From Micromussa lordhowensis (Eukaryota > Cnidaria > Anthozoa > Scleractinia > Lobophylliidae): DNA of 64,000 bases. The DNA lies in NCBI GenBank assembly GCA_964020085.1, contig OZ026608.1, forward strand, positions 4,345,390 to 4,409,389, written 5' to 3'. Of the stretch, positions 26,701-33,074 are shown piece after piece. Every line of letters begins with the position of its first letter. The first letter of the stretch is position 1. The notes beneath the pieces were generated by a model. The model had not been told where the DNA came from. It ran no database searches and saw only the letters and a list, made by a program, of their open reading frames with translations. A program made the translations under genes and the position numbers.

Positions 26701-28561
26701 TAGGAAAGCAATTCCCCTCTTTTGGGTCTCAAAGTTGAATTGCAGATTGACTTCTTGTATTCTTTTCACTTAGAACGAGCCCGCGTAACTCTTCGTGACA
26801 TAGGGCCAGCGGTGTGGAATGGCGGATTTAGTACGTTCTTGGCTGTAGTACTTTTGATCTTTTCCAAATCTTATGTCTCCATGACTTTCTTTAAGGTGAG
26901 TAGTTCGGGAGTTCAGATGGTAGCGCGTGACTGAATTTGTCAATTGTTAAAATTGGAATGATAGACGGTGTAGTCTGCAGTTAGCGCAGAGCTCTTCACA
27001 AAGCCGGAGTATATTTGGGTTTCCGTAACACGCAGTCATTAGCAGTTATTGCCACTCACCCAGGGTGGGATGCTAGTTTACGGCCACCGCATTTATTCAC
27101 TTGTCCTGTTTTCCTTTATTTATTTACAGTGGAAAGACACTGTGAGACTAGAGTGTCTTGCCTAAGAGCGCGACACATGAAGCCAGTCAGGGCTCGAGCC
27201 CGGATCGTTCCGGAATTCAGTGCGCTATTCTTAATAAGGCTACCACACACTATCAAATATTGTTTGACCAAGCATTGTTCAAATATGTGCAAATAGCCAC
27301 CTTAGAGTGGTTTTCATTCGAGTCTCGAAAAGTAATTGGCTTTGCACTTACAAGCTACACGATTGGCTTAAAAAGCTCGCGCCACTTTTTTATCCAATCA
27401 GGAGTAATCGTGACTCGATTGCACCTGTTTTCTTACGCTTTGCGTCAGCGACATGTAATTACTTCGAGTTTTGTTTAGTTCACTGTATCGTGTATCCTTT
27501 GTGCGTGGCTAGAGTGCTTACTTTGGTTTTCGGTCTGAAAACCGCTTTACACCGGGTTAACTTATAACTTTAACTTGTGTTATTAATTCGCAGGTGTTTT
27601 TCTGTGTCGTCTTTTATGGATTATTCCATGGCTTGTGTTATCTTACTGTTATACTTTCCTGTATTGGACCAACACCATACAATTCCTCTCGGGTACACTC
27701 GCTGCAATTATCTACGCTATCCCTTAATCCTGTCGATTGTCCAAGCTCTATTGGTGACTGTCCAATCAACAACAACAACAACAGCAAAATCATCACGTCA
27801 GAGTCATACGATTTATCCTTGCATAACCCAGACCAGTTGGTGTTACCTTGGCAACCCGATTACAATTCAGACACTGACAGTGGCGATCATGTGATCAAGA
27901 ACAAAACCGTAGCGTCAACAGGGGATACACATCACCACGACAGAAATTTCCGTCGATCAATTGCAGGTAAAGTTGGAGACTATACATTTCGTAGTGCAAT
28001 GAAAATGTGTCAAGCGGCAAATGATTGTTTGGGTTAAGTTCTTTTGGAACCAGCAGCGAGACATGCGGCGCGTTTCATGCGTTGTTTGTAGTTTTCAAGT
28101 GAGGATTCTCTAGATTGTTCAAGTCTCTCTGAAAGGAAACGACAATGCAACGAGGCGAGCGCAAGAGCGAGGGGGATCTGGGGAAAGACGCGGTCCAGCC
28201 CGCAACCTCTCGCATTGTTTTCCAATCGTTTTTTTGCGCGGGTTCCCCAACCACTAACCAAAAGACAAGGGGATCCACAGAAGTTAAAGCAGGGGATCGT
28301 GACTGCTTGCGTGACAGCTTGCGCGACAGCCTAGTGGAAAGCGGTACCATGCTCTTCTTTGAATTGTTAATATAAAATTCTCAATTTCTAAACGGATTTA
28401 TTTTTTGATCGAATTTTAAATTCATACAAACATATATAGACCTCCTTTGTGTTGTCTTCTTGACTTTTCTTTCAGAATTGGATATTTCTTCATTGGAATC
28501 TGAATGCAGAGCAAATGAAGGAGTGTGTGCTACTATAGACCTCTATAAAGCTTGGCATTAG
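11620..28561 (+). CDS. Patched domain-containing protein (PTCHD/PTCHD3-like), complete, 23 exons
   Basis: Exons: 11620-11726, 13287-13533, 14215-14288, 15515-15634, 16021-16168, 16804-16901, 17366-17486, 17934-18057, 18527-18639, 19157-19219, 19464-19506, 20220-20286, 20824-20968, 22268-22405, 22604-22643, 23447-23605, 24410-24534, 25036-25191, 25834-25959, 26419-26563, 26774-26895, 27594-27966, 28476-28561. They total 2,940 nt with consistent phase: 979 residues. This is an RND-type polytopic membrane protein. After a short cytosolic N-terminus, TM1 is at about 46-66 and a large extracellular loop follows. The sterol-sensing bundle starts near 279 and carries GIGVDDMF at about 347. The second half starts near 491 and carries the matching GLSVDYASH at about 765. 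Patched-family proteins move or sense sterols and lipids; the substrate here is unknown. Intron 7 begins with GC. The last junction has an unspliced alternative ending at 28037. Confidence 0.85.
11830..12045. repeat. Degenerate AATGC/AATGA pentanucleotide repeat in intron 1
   Basis: Imperfect tandem AATGAAACG, AATGCAATG and GATGAAACG units over about 200 bases, interrupted by a unique stretch. The minus-strand open frames here reflect the repeat only. Confidence 0.7.
12432..12590 (+). mobile_element. Possible LINE C-terminal remnant
   Basis: The translation contains WSKPSLDIRDAPTLTSFRNK followed by IRKLI, resembling the WNSLPxxIRxAxTLxSFKxKL tail of non-LTR retrotransposon ORFs. It is short and has no clear 3' tail, so this is tentative. 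Confidence 0.35.
12611..12817. mobile_element. Palindromic MITE with target-site duplication
   Basis: Terminal inverted repeats begin AATAGGCCATTTCCGAATTA at 12611 and end TAATTCGGAAATGGCCTATT at 12817. The inner arms GCGAGTC...GACTCGC and CATTTTCATATGAA are also mirrored. The sequence ATTTT flanks both sides (12606-12610 and 12818-12822), consistent with a 5-bp target-site duplication. A related half-element lies at 52,080-52,200. Confidence 0.75.
13020..13230. repeat. Inverted pair of hammerhead-like motifs
   Basis: On the minus strand at 13,075-13,040 the sequence reads AGCTCTGATGAAGGTGGACA then AAAGCCACC, and on the plus strand from 13,177 it reads AGCTCTGACGA...AGGTGGACAGAAACCACTGAAA. 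Both have the CTGANGA box followed by a GGTGG/CCAC(C/T) stem; the plus copy keeps GAAA, the minus copy has lost it. Hammerhead motifs of this kind are known from Penelope-like retroelements and retrozymes. The copies are degenerate. Confidence 0.5.
13287..13533 (+). CDS. Patched-domain gene, exon 2 (first transmembrane segment)
   Basis: Encodes RLGKAVGGSPW followed by the hydrophobic ITIIISLAICGGCLIGVF segment (TM1), then the start of the extracellular loop with EDSIAQRHKEWVEKHFP. This loop motif is typical of PTCHD proteins. The acceptor is TTTTTTAG and the donor GAG|GTAAGT. Confidence 0.85.
13534..15514 (+). other. Patched-domain introns 2 and 3
   Basis: Contains exon 3 (14215-14288, ALVVHNEITRISKGTKQSWD) and otherwise intronic sequence. 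The 14,830-15,309 MITE is described separately. Around 13,575-13,745 three GCCTCGGTC/GCCTCAGTC-type motifs recur, with no assigned role. Confidence 0.6.
14830..15309. mobile_element. MITE with repeated CTCGTAAGCGACCAC motifs
   Basis: The left end CGAAGCTCTC and right end GAGAGCTTCG form inverted termini. Internally CTTGTAAGCGACCGC or CTCGTAAGTGACCACC recurs at least five times in direct orientation, and the inverse GGTCGCTTACGAGAG occurs once. I interpret it as a non-autonomous DNA transposon. Confidence 0.6.
16169..16803 (+). other. Patched-domain intron 5
   Basis: Plain intronic sequence; no repeat family or coding feature recognised. Confidence 0.6.
16958..17090. mobile_element. ATATCAAACACGAAAGAC MITE, copy 2
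   Basis: Palindrome with ends ATATCAAACACGAAAGACCG and GTCTTGAGTGTTTGATAT and the inner GAGTTGAAAATAC centre. Members of the same family lie at about 249-342, 20,995-21,124, 59,283-59,426 and 63,067-63,183. Confidence 0.7.
17186..17340. mobile_element. GGTTTTCAATTGAGTGTC MITE family, partial copy
   Basis: The right terminus ACTCAATTGAAAACCGCTCT is present, with the CCAAAACCAAT and GATTGGCTAGAGTG internal motifs shared with 25,254-25,672 and 27,300-27,556. Confidence 0.55.
17366..17486 (+). CDS. Patched-domain gene, exon 7 with GC donor
   Basis: Encodes KEDADRSIQDDLSLLSGGYV followed by LIIFYVSIVLGNF, the first helix of the sterol-sensing domain. The exon must end at AAG because the next exon continues the helix bundle in phase 0. 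The only fitting donor is AAG|GCAAGT, a strong GC-AG donor consensus. Confidence 0.8.
17934..18057 (+). CDS. Patched-domain gene, exon 8 (sterol-sensing helices)
   Basis: Encodes VWLALLGVLCVGLAIAVSFG and then LASAFGIFYGPVHSSLPFLL, two transmembrane helices of the sterol-sensing domain. Phase 1 donor, LLLG|GTAAGA. Confidence 0.85.
18527..18639 (+). CDS. Patched-domain gene, exon 9 (GxGVDD motif)
   Basis: Encodes GIGVDDMFVIVQAWSNL, the diagnostic GxGVDD of Patched-type RND proteins in TM4, whose acidic pair is implicated in ion coupling in the family. It continues with ERMGLTLQHA, the start of the cytosolic helix. Confidence 0.9.
18640..19156 (+). other. Patched-domain intron 9
   Basis: No repeat or coding feature recognised in about 520 bases. 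Confidence 0.6.
19600..20173. mobile_element. Harbinger-like MITE with GGGCC termini
   Basis: Long terminal inverted repeats: GGGCCTGTTTACATGGAGGT at the left, mirrored by ACCTCCATGTAAACAGGCCC at the right, extending about 45 bases. Flanks are TAA on both sides, consistent with the 3-bp TWA duplication of PIF/Harbinger elements. GGTGGGGTAACCCGCCTAG is repeated near the left arm. It lies inside intron 11. Confidence 0.7.
20590..20712. repeat. CCAAT-rich inverted repeat in intron 12
   Basis: Contains the ACCAATAAGAG, GATTGGTTGAAC and GACCAATCACAGAA motifs common to the GGTTTTCAATTGAG repeat family, without recognisable termini. Confidence 0.4.
20995..21124. mobile_element. ATATCAAACACGAAAGAC MITE, copy 3
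   Basis: Palindrome with ends ATATATCAAACACGAAAGAC and GGTCTTTCGTGTTTAT, starting 26 bases after the donor of exon 13. Confidence 0.7.
21139..21382. mobile_element. Palindromic MITE with ATACCCCATTCACACCAA ends
   Basis: Left end ATACCCCATTCACACCAA and right end TTGGTGTGAATGGGGTAT are perfect reverse complements over 18 bases; inner TTAAACATGTTT-type motifs are also mirrored. Confidence 0.75.
21413..21803. mobile_element. Palindromic MITE with GTCCACACGTATCCGGAT ends
   Basis: The left GGTCCCGTCCACACGTATTC is mirrored by the right ATACGTGTGGATGGGGCC. GTGTGGA and ATCCGGAT variants recur throughout. Confidence 0.7.
22268..22405 (+). CDS. Patched-domain gene, exon 14 (start of second half)
   Basis: Encodes VVVIIITGALFGVNLYG, TM7 of the RND fold, followed by the second extracellular loop start QLEQYFDQNWVLPPDS. 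The family motif here is LEQxFDxxxxLPxDS, matched well. Confidence 0.85.
23042..23128. repeat. Hairpin with ACAATTATCCTG arms
   Basis: The left arm AACAATTATCCTG...CGCGGAATATCGTCTGA pairs with TCAGACGATATTCCGCGCGA and CAGGATAATTGTT. The right arm is also the start of the tandem duplication at 23,091. Farther left, ATTATTCAACAAATTG (22,842) is mirrored near 23,020, giving a nested palindrome. Confidence 0.7.
23091..23427. repeat. Exact 169-bp tandem duplication
   Basis: TCAGACGATATTCCGCGCGA starts at 23,091 and again at 23,260; the two copies run to 23,258 and 23,427 and appear identical base for base. The second copy ends 19 bases before exon 16, so it spans the expected branch-point region of that intron. 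Confidence 0.85.
23696..23940. mobile_element. AATTAGATTATGAGCTCGA repeat family, copy a
   Basis: Shares the TTTCTATCACG, CAAAACTTTATCTAAATCCTC and GAGAACGGCATTCGTGATA motifs with 26,073-26,345 (same strand) and with inverted copies at 29,640-29,860 and 46,895-47,095. Confidence 0.65.
24065..24165. repeat. (GAT)n/(GAC)n microsatellite
   Basis: Imperfect GATGAT and GACGAC trinucleotide tract. Confidence 0.8.
24570..24985. repeat. (TATAG)n pentanucleotide microsatellite in intron 17
   Basis: About 80 units of AGTAT with scattered AGTAC, AGCAC and AGTTT variants. Variant units recur in blocks, so segments have been re-duplicated. The minus-strand YYTILYCT open frames here are repeat translation and not genes. 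Confidence 0.95.
25254..25515. mobile_element. GGTTTTCAATTGAGTGTC MITE family, longer copy
   Basis: Begins AGAGTGGTTTCCATATTGAG and ends near CACAAGTGGAAACCCCTCT, with internal AAACCAAAACCAAAG and GATTGGTTTTGG motifs. Confidence 0.6.
25529..25672. mobile_element. GGTTTTCAATTGAGTGTC MITE family, compact palindrome
   Basis: Left end AGAGCGGTTTTCAATTGAGT and right end GACACTCATTTGAAAACCG are inverted. It lies directly after another member of the same family. Confidence 0.65.
25834..25959 (+). CDS. Patched-domain gene, exon 19
   Basis: Encodes IISKELFRNMGLALLTVMLV and then TPVVLTNLRTCFLVFTCVGL, the helices leading into the second RND repeat. Acceptor CCTCTTAG, donor CTG|GTGCGT. Confidence 0.85.
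26073..26345. mobile_element. AATTAGATTATGAGCTCGA repeat family, copy b
   Basis: Same motif order as copy a. It carries AATTAGATTATGAGCTCGAT at the left and AATAATCTAATTG 60 bases further in the inverse sense, so the termini are palindromic. Confidence 0.65.
26419..26563 (+). CDS. Patched-domain gene, exon 20 (GLSVDYASH motif)
   Basis: Encodes MYFWDLTIDIVTTMFLVLAV then GLSVDYASHIGHMF. GLSVDYxxH is the second-repeat counterpart of GxGVDD and is diagnostic for PTCHD proteins. Confidence 0.9.
26774..26895 (+). CDS. Patched-domain gene, exon 21
   Basis: Encodes ERARVTLRDIGPAVWNGGFS and then TFLAVVLLIFSKSYV. The family pattern is A(L/V)xxIGPAVxxGGxSTFLA, matched almost fully. Confidence 0.9.
27046..27246 (+). 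mobile_element. SINE-like fragment
   Basis: Contains the GACTAGAGTGTCTTGCC and CAGGGCTCGAGCCCGG segments found in the tRNA-headed SINE at 43,341-43,771. Confidence 0.5.
27300..27556. mobile_element. GGTTTTCAATTGAGTGTC MITE family, diverged copy
   Basis: Left AGAGTGGTTTTCATTCGAGT and right CGGTCTGAAAACCGCTTTA termini, just before the acceptor of exon 22. Confidence 0.55.
27594..27966 (+). CDS. Patched-domain gene, exon 22 (last helix and tail)
   Basis: Encodes VFFCVVFYGLFHGLCYLTVI, the last transmembrane helix with the family HGL motif, then LSCIGPTPY and a long polar cytosolic tail rich in Asn, Ser and Asp. A G|GTAAAG donor at 27,967 is in phase with the exon at 28,476. If it is not used, the frame continues to a stop at 28,037. 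Confidence 0.75.
28476..28561 (+). CDS. Patched-domain gene, probable terminal exon
   Basis: A strong pyrimidine-rich acceptor (CTTTTCTTTCAG) precedes a phase-1 frame reading ELDISSLESECRANEGVCA and ending TIDLYKAWH with TAG at 28,559-28,561. The match of phase and acceptor quality favours this spliced end over read-through, but neither is proven. Confidence 0.55.
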
Positions 28562-29639
28562 CGAGTTCGACCTCTTCCTCTTGTCAATTCAAGATTGAAC
28601 AGGCTGACAACGAAGTGAAGGAAGTTCACTTCCTATGCACTGGTATATGTAAATATTTCAAACCAAATAGCTGTAAGACAGCCGGCCCAAAGCTAGTGAG
28701 CCAGAATTTTCTAACCGTGTACGAACACATTATTTGAATACTTTTATAGCGGTTTCCTAGGGTTTTATGGCGGTAAAATGTGCTGCCGTGTTCAGTCAGC
28801 AAGATAAGAACACAACAAAACACAATCAAGAGTATGTTAGTGTTCTCATTGGGAAATAGATCTTTTTACGGTAAAATCCGCCATTTTGAAAATGGGGCAA
28901 CCATATCGCAAAGTAAAGAGTTTTTATTGAGATCAACCACTTTTTGCGTTTAGCGCGGGCACTAAATGCTACAAGGCTGATTCTTAAGGAGCTCCTTCTA
29001 ATTATTCCATCAGGACAATCTAGTTTTAACATATTCTAAAGTCCTATTTGAAACTTTGAGTGATGTAGCGAATGATGTGACGCGAATTCTGTTCGCGTGG
29101 GCAGCCCAAGCGAGCCTACAGTCATTTTCATCCTCCACGAAGACATCCACGCAACGCGCGTGGTACCATTATCCGCAGAAGTTCTGGGTATCGCCTTTAA
29201 AAGAGCTACGTCACGGCTCCAGCATCTTCGTTTGTAATCCGTGTCAATCTTCTCCATCCTTATCCATCCTTGTTCCTTTACAGTTTATTACTTTGTCTCA
29301 AGTGCTTTTCTTTCTTGATAAACTACTATTTTCAGCTTTCCTTCAATCTGAAGGTAATTTTGTCCCTGGCCAAAATTACTCAAAAGACCGGCTCCTTTAA
29401 AGAGAGGGATCACTTTAGGAATAAGGCTAATATATCTGTTACCCTTCATGTTTTCTTGTAACTGTTGGATAGGCTCGCTTGAGAGGTATAATATAATTTT
29501 GACTCCCCATCGACTCTTCTCTCTAGTGACGCAGTTGGCTCAGTGAAATTGTCAACTGAACAGAGTTTTATTCAATAAACTGAAATACCTTGTTTTCGCA
29601 TTTTGTCATTGTATTCTCTTCAGGAATTTTGGATGGTCT
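28562..29639. other. 3' flank of the Patched-domain gene
   Basis: Holds a possible polyadenylation signal, AATAAA, at 29,574-29,579, about 1 kb after the stop. Positions 29,225-29,285 are an inverted copy of the AACAAGGATGG dispersed repeat. No gene is recognised. Confidence 0.45.
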
Positions 29640-29860
29640 GATAACCGAATGCCGTTCTCTGATTGGTTATGCTACTCACTATCTATTCTGTCGTAGATAG
29701 TAAGTACTGGTAGCATGCGGTTGTTTTCTAAATGACGGCCGCTTCTCTGCGTTATCGAGGTGTCTGTGGAGAGGATTTAGATAAAGTTTTGAGCGACTAC
29801 TAGATTTATTCAAAAACAATATTATTCCATCTCAATTTCTATGCGTGATAGAGAGCTCAT
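29640..29860 (-). mobile_element. AATTAGATTATGAGCTCGA repeat family, copy c
   Basis: Reverse-complement copy: GAATGCCGTTCTC at the left and TTTCTATGCGTGATAGAGAGC at the right, with GAGGATTTAGATAAAGTTTTG between. Confidence 0.65.
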
Positions 29861-30524
29861 ATTTTCCCGCATGGTTTCCCGCGCTTCCCATAGCCACATG
29901 TTTCCCCGCACTAGAAACCAGTTTCCCGCGATTGCTTAATCGCAGGCAAAATTATTGGCTCTGTGAAAATTGTTTGAATTTGGTTTTGGTAATTATTGGT
30001 ATTATTTTTTTCGGAAAGGAAATATCGCTGTAGTTACGAAAAAAACTTAGAAATGAATATGATAAATATAGATTCCTTTCTGCTTGTTTATATCGGTGTA
30101 GTTTTTGCCAGCCTGTTTGCATCTCTAGCTCAACCAGACCTAACGAACAACCCAATGCAAACATATTATGTATGTCCATGATTGCGTCTCCAAAACAAAA
30201 GAACATTTCTTACGAAACATAACAAGAACGCGGCCATTTTCAGCAGCACTGGCCAAATCTGCAGCAGAACTAAAATACACCTCACTCACTTTTGAACGAC
30301 AAGGAACTAGGATTCAATTCCTTCACTACTGAGATGTTCAATTCTTTGACTTCTCCCTTGCATGTGGAAACGTTACCGCTACGTTGTCGGCATAACAGGT
30401 GCCGGTACAGTATGAAGTTACACAATCAGAGAATAAGTCAGTCGTTTTCTTGTAATTGTAAAGATTATTGGCTGGTTGCTAAGAAGGAACTTTGCTTGGA
30501 TGTTATTTAATGAGTCGAGATCTT

Positions 30525-30692
30525 AACGGGCGCGCCCTGTTGCCATAAGTTCCGACATCAATGCGCACGTTTTCTGTGCTTCTTTGCAACGCGCCGAGAA
30601 ATAGACGGAGCAAAAGCCTTCTCTCGGCCAAAATTTGGGCCACCCACGTAGCTAGAGCCGTCAAGTAAGAACACAATGTCCGGGGTAACGGG
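30525..30692 (-). pseudogene. Relic of a von Willebrand A exon
   Basis: On the minus strand the frame PVTPDIVFLLDGSSYVGGPN continues NFGREKAFAPS and, after a frameshift and gap, NVRIDVGTYGNRAR. This parallels the intact VWA exon at 36,020-36,615, where the same positions read PVTADIAFLIDGSRYVGRRN, KAFIKS and HIGVATYGSRPH. The remainder of the domain is not found and the frame is broken, so it is a decayed duplicate. Confidence 0.6.
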
Positions 30693-31052
30693 TTTGTTCA
30701 GTGCCTGTTACGCGGAGAAATAAAAAAAAAATGATAATAACATAATAACCCCGGTCACAAGGTTAGGGGCCACTATATAATCCACTATATTTGGAAGACA
30801 AAACCTCTAAGCTCCAGGGATACAACTTGGTGTCATGTTGGCTTGCATTACAAGTAGTTTAGAAGAAAGAAACTGTGCCTTGACCGTTGAGTCTCGTGCT
30901 AACGATTAAGAAACAACAAAGTATTAGAACAGGGTGCAAAGAAAACCAATATTGTAAGAATGATGTATGTATGTAACATGTTATTGTATGTATGCAAGAC
31001 ATTAGAAGAACCAATGCAAATACACTGGGCGTCGATCGGTCAACGGTGGCAA

Positions 31053-31140
31053 TTTCGTTCCCAGGGTTTTCAACTTCCCGCATTACCGGGGCGAGAGAGG
31101 TGGGAGGGCGGAAATATGAGAGACACTGGGAACGAGGTTG
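31053..31140. mobile_element. Short MITE with GTTCCCAG ends
   Basis: TTTCGTTCCCAGGGTTTTC at the left, mirrored by GAGAGACACTGGGAACGAGG at the right. Related to the hairpin at about 929-1001. Confidence 0.6.
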
Positions 31141-31642
31141 TAACATTCGCAGGTAATAGTGCACTGTTACCTTCTGAAGTCATAGATTTTACAATGTCCT
31201 TCGCTCAGAGACATTTACTGGAAAACAGTTTCAATGTTTAATGCCATGTGACCTCTAAGCCGGTGTCTGGGAGAAATTCTAACAATGCATGGGTCCCTTT
31301 GTTAGCTGCTATAGATTTTTCACAGCTTCAAAAGAAGTTACCAGCTATCAATGGCAAAACTGATGTTATTACCAAAATGAAATATGATTGCAAGAATTGA
31401 CGGGGAGAGAGGGGAGATGGGAAGAGAAGGAGGGAGAATAAAATTATTATAATTACCTAAAAGTCAAAGAAGTGAAAATCTATCAAATATATTCAAGCAT
31501 TGATATCAAACATATGAACTAGAACCTATTGAATAGTGTAATTAAATTTAGATTAGCTATTTTTTTGAGGAACCATTTATGCATATGCACCATTCTCCAA
31601 AACCCTTTTCAAAAGCCATGACAATGATCTTTCTGTAATGAC

Positions 31643-31883
31643 AATAGGCCATTTTACAGTTGTGTGCTTAGTTACCTGGCCACGAATGCAAGTGAGGCTG
31701 GAGGTGACCTTGCTTTGATACAGACCTCTCAGCTTTTCTCATGTAAATGCCAACTAGCTAGCATAACAACAAGTTGATTTACACAATAAAAGCAGAGAGG
31801 TCTGTATCAAAACAAGGTCAACTCCAGCCTCGCTGCCATTCAGAGGCCAGGTCACCAAGCCAACAACTATAAAATGGTCTATT
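31643..31883. mobile_element. Palindromic MITE with AATAGGCCATTTTA ends
   Basis: The left AATAGGCCATTTTACAGTTG is mirrored by the right CAACTATAAAATGGTCTATT. The inner arms GAGGCTGGAGGTGACCTTG and CAAGGTCAACTCCAGCCTC are also mirrored. Confidence 0.7.
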
Positions 31884-32905
31884 TAACAGGGGTTGCAAAG
31901 TGAGGAACATTTTTTCTTAACACCCTTAACCATAACATGCTACTTTTTAGTAAACATGATTGTTTCTTTTCCTACAGTGAGACATTTAACTAACTATAAA
32001 GATATGTTGTTTTTGTAATTACTGTGAAAATGAGCCAGTATCTCACTGCTGTGAATGTGTTACAATGGTGAGTATTTTATACTAATAATGTATTAATGAA
32101 ACCAGCAGCTGCTAGCTGTAAAGTCATCTTCCAAATACTTTTGATTTCCACAAGTTCAATGGGTCAAAAGGCAAATTAAGAATTCGAAAGAACCCAAAAC
32201 ATCTCTCTGGTAGATATGTAGTTATTGATAAAAATGACAGGAAATTGGAGGTGTCAGCTAACTGAAAGCACTTCTCTTGAAATTTCAATAGACACATTTT
32301 CATATGATTTCAAGGCCTGAGATGCAAAAATGTTGACAATGGGTCTTCAAAGAATGAGTAAAGTAAACTCCAGTGTGAAAAATTAGAGAAAATTCCATGT
32401 ACAGGATTTATAAAACATGAAGTCAAACATAAAGCTAACTTTGGTGTGAAGGCGTTTAGTGAATGTCACAGTTTGAAATTGCACCAACATTGGTGTGCAG
32501 TTACCCAAGACCCCCCACTGCCCTGCACCCTGAAAAATCTTTATTATATATACTCAAGTATTTTGCTGGAGACAATACAACTCGCAAAATTCATACAAAA
32601 CTACAGCCTGGACCCAAGCAGTGTATGTTCCATATCTTCACCACTGAAGATGTTGATGATGCCATTTCCCGCTTTTCACAGTTTTTTTTGTATCCATGTA
32701 CAACAGTCAGTTTATCTATACAGTTCATCCCCTAGTAAATGGTAGCCCTAGGGGAAATGGATAGTGACCACTTAATAGAGGTAAAGTCAATAGAAACACC
32801 CCATCAGGACTTTGATAACTGGTTGCCAAATAGGGGTGGCTGTTTAGTAGGTGGCTAGTTCATGGGGGTTAACTGTGTAATAAAATAAAATTACATGGTG
32901 GCTTG
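31884..32905. other. Intergenic with coding-like fragments, no gene assigned
   Basis: Short stretches look protein-like, for example LSGRYVVIDKNDRKLEVSA near 32,195-32,265 and IFTTEDVDDAISRFSQFF near 32,635-32,690, but they lie in different frames with stops between. They may be remains of a dead gene or chance. Confidence 0.3.
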
Positions 32906-33074
32906 AATAGCCCCTTTCACGGTTAACTTTGCTCATTTGCATTACAATAACATCTAGCATGTATGTGAGGCAATTTCGGGCTATTTTTGCAGTTTTGGCC
33001 CAAAATTGCCTCGCGTCCACATTGGATTAAATATTGTAATGCAAATGAGAAAAATTAACCGTGAAAGGGTTATT
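32906..33074. mobile_element. Palindromic MITE with AATAGCCCCTTTCACGGTTA ends
   Basis: The left end AATAGCCCCTTTCACGGTTA is mirrored by TTAACCGTGAAAGGGTTATT on the right; CTCATTTGCATTACAAT and ATTGTAATGCAAATGAG are perfect inner arms. Confidence 0.75.

Noticed and set aside
29056..29400. Open frame on both strands near 29.1 kb
   Set aside because: Overlaps a dispersed repeat and shows no domain.
31977..32066. Possible exon reading CNYCENEPVSHCCECVTM, B-box-like, with good splice sites
   Set aside because: The frame has a stop codon upstream within the supposed exon and no partner exon was found.
32446..32745. Two overlapping coding-like frames near 32.5 kb
   Set aside because: No domain, no splice partners, frames interrupted; treated as intergenic.
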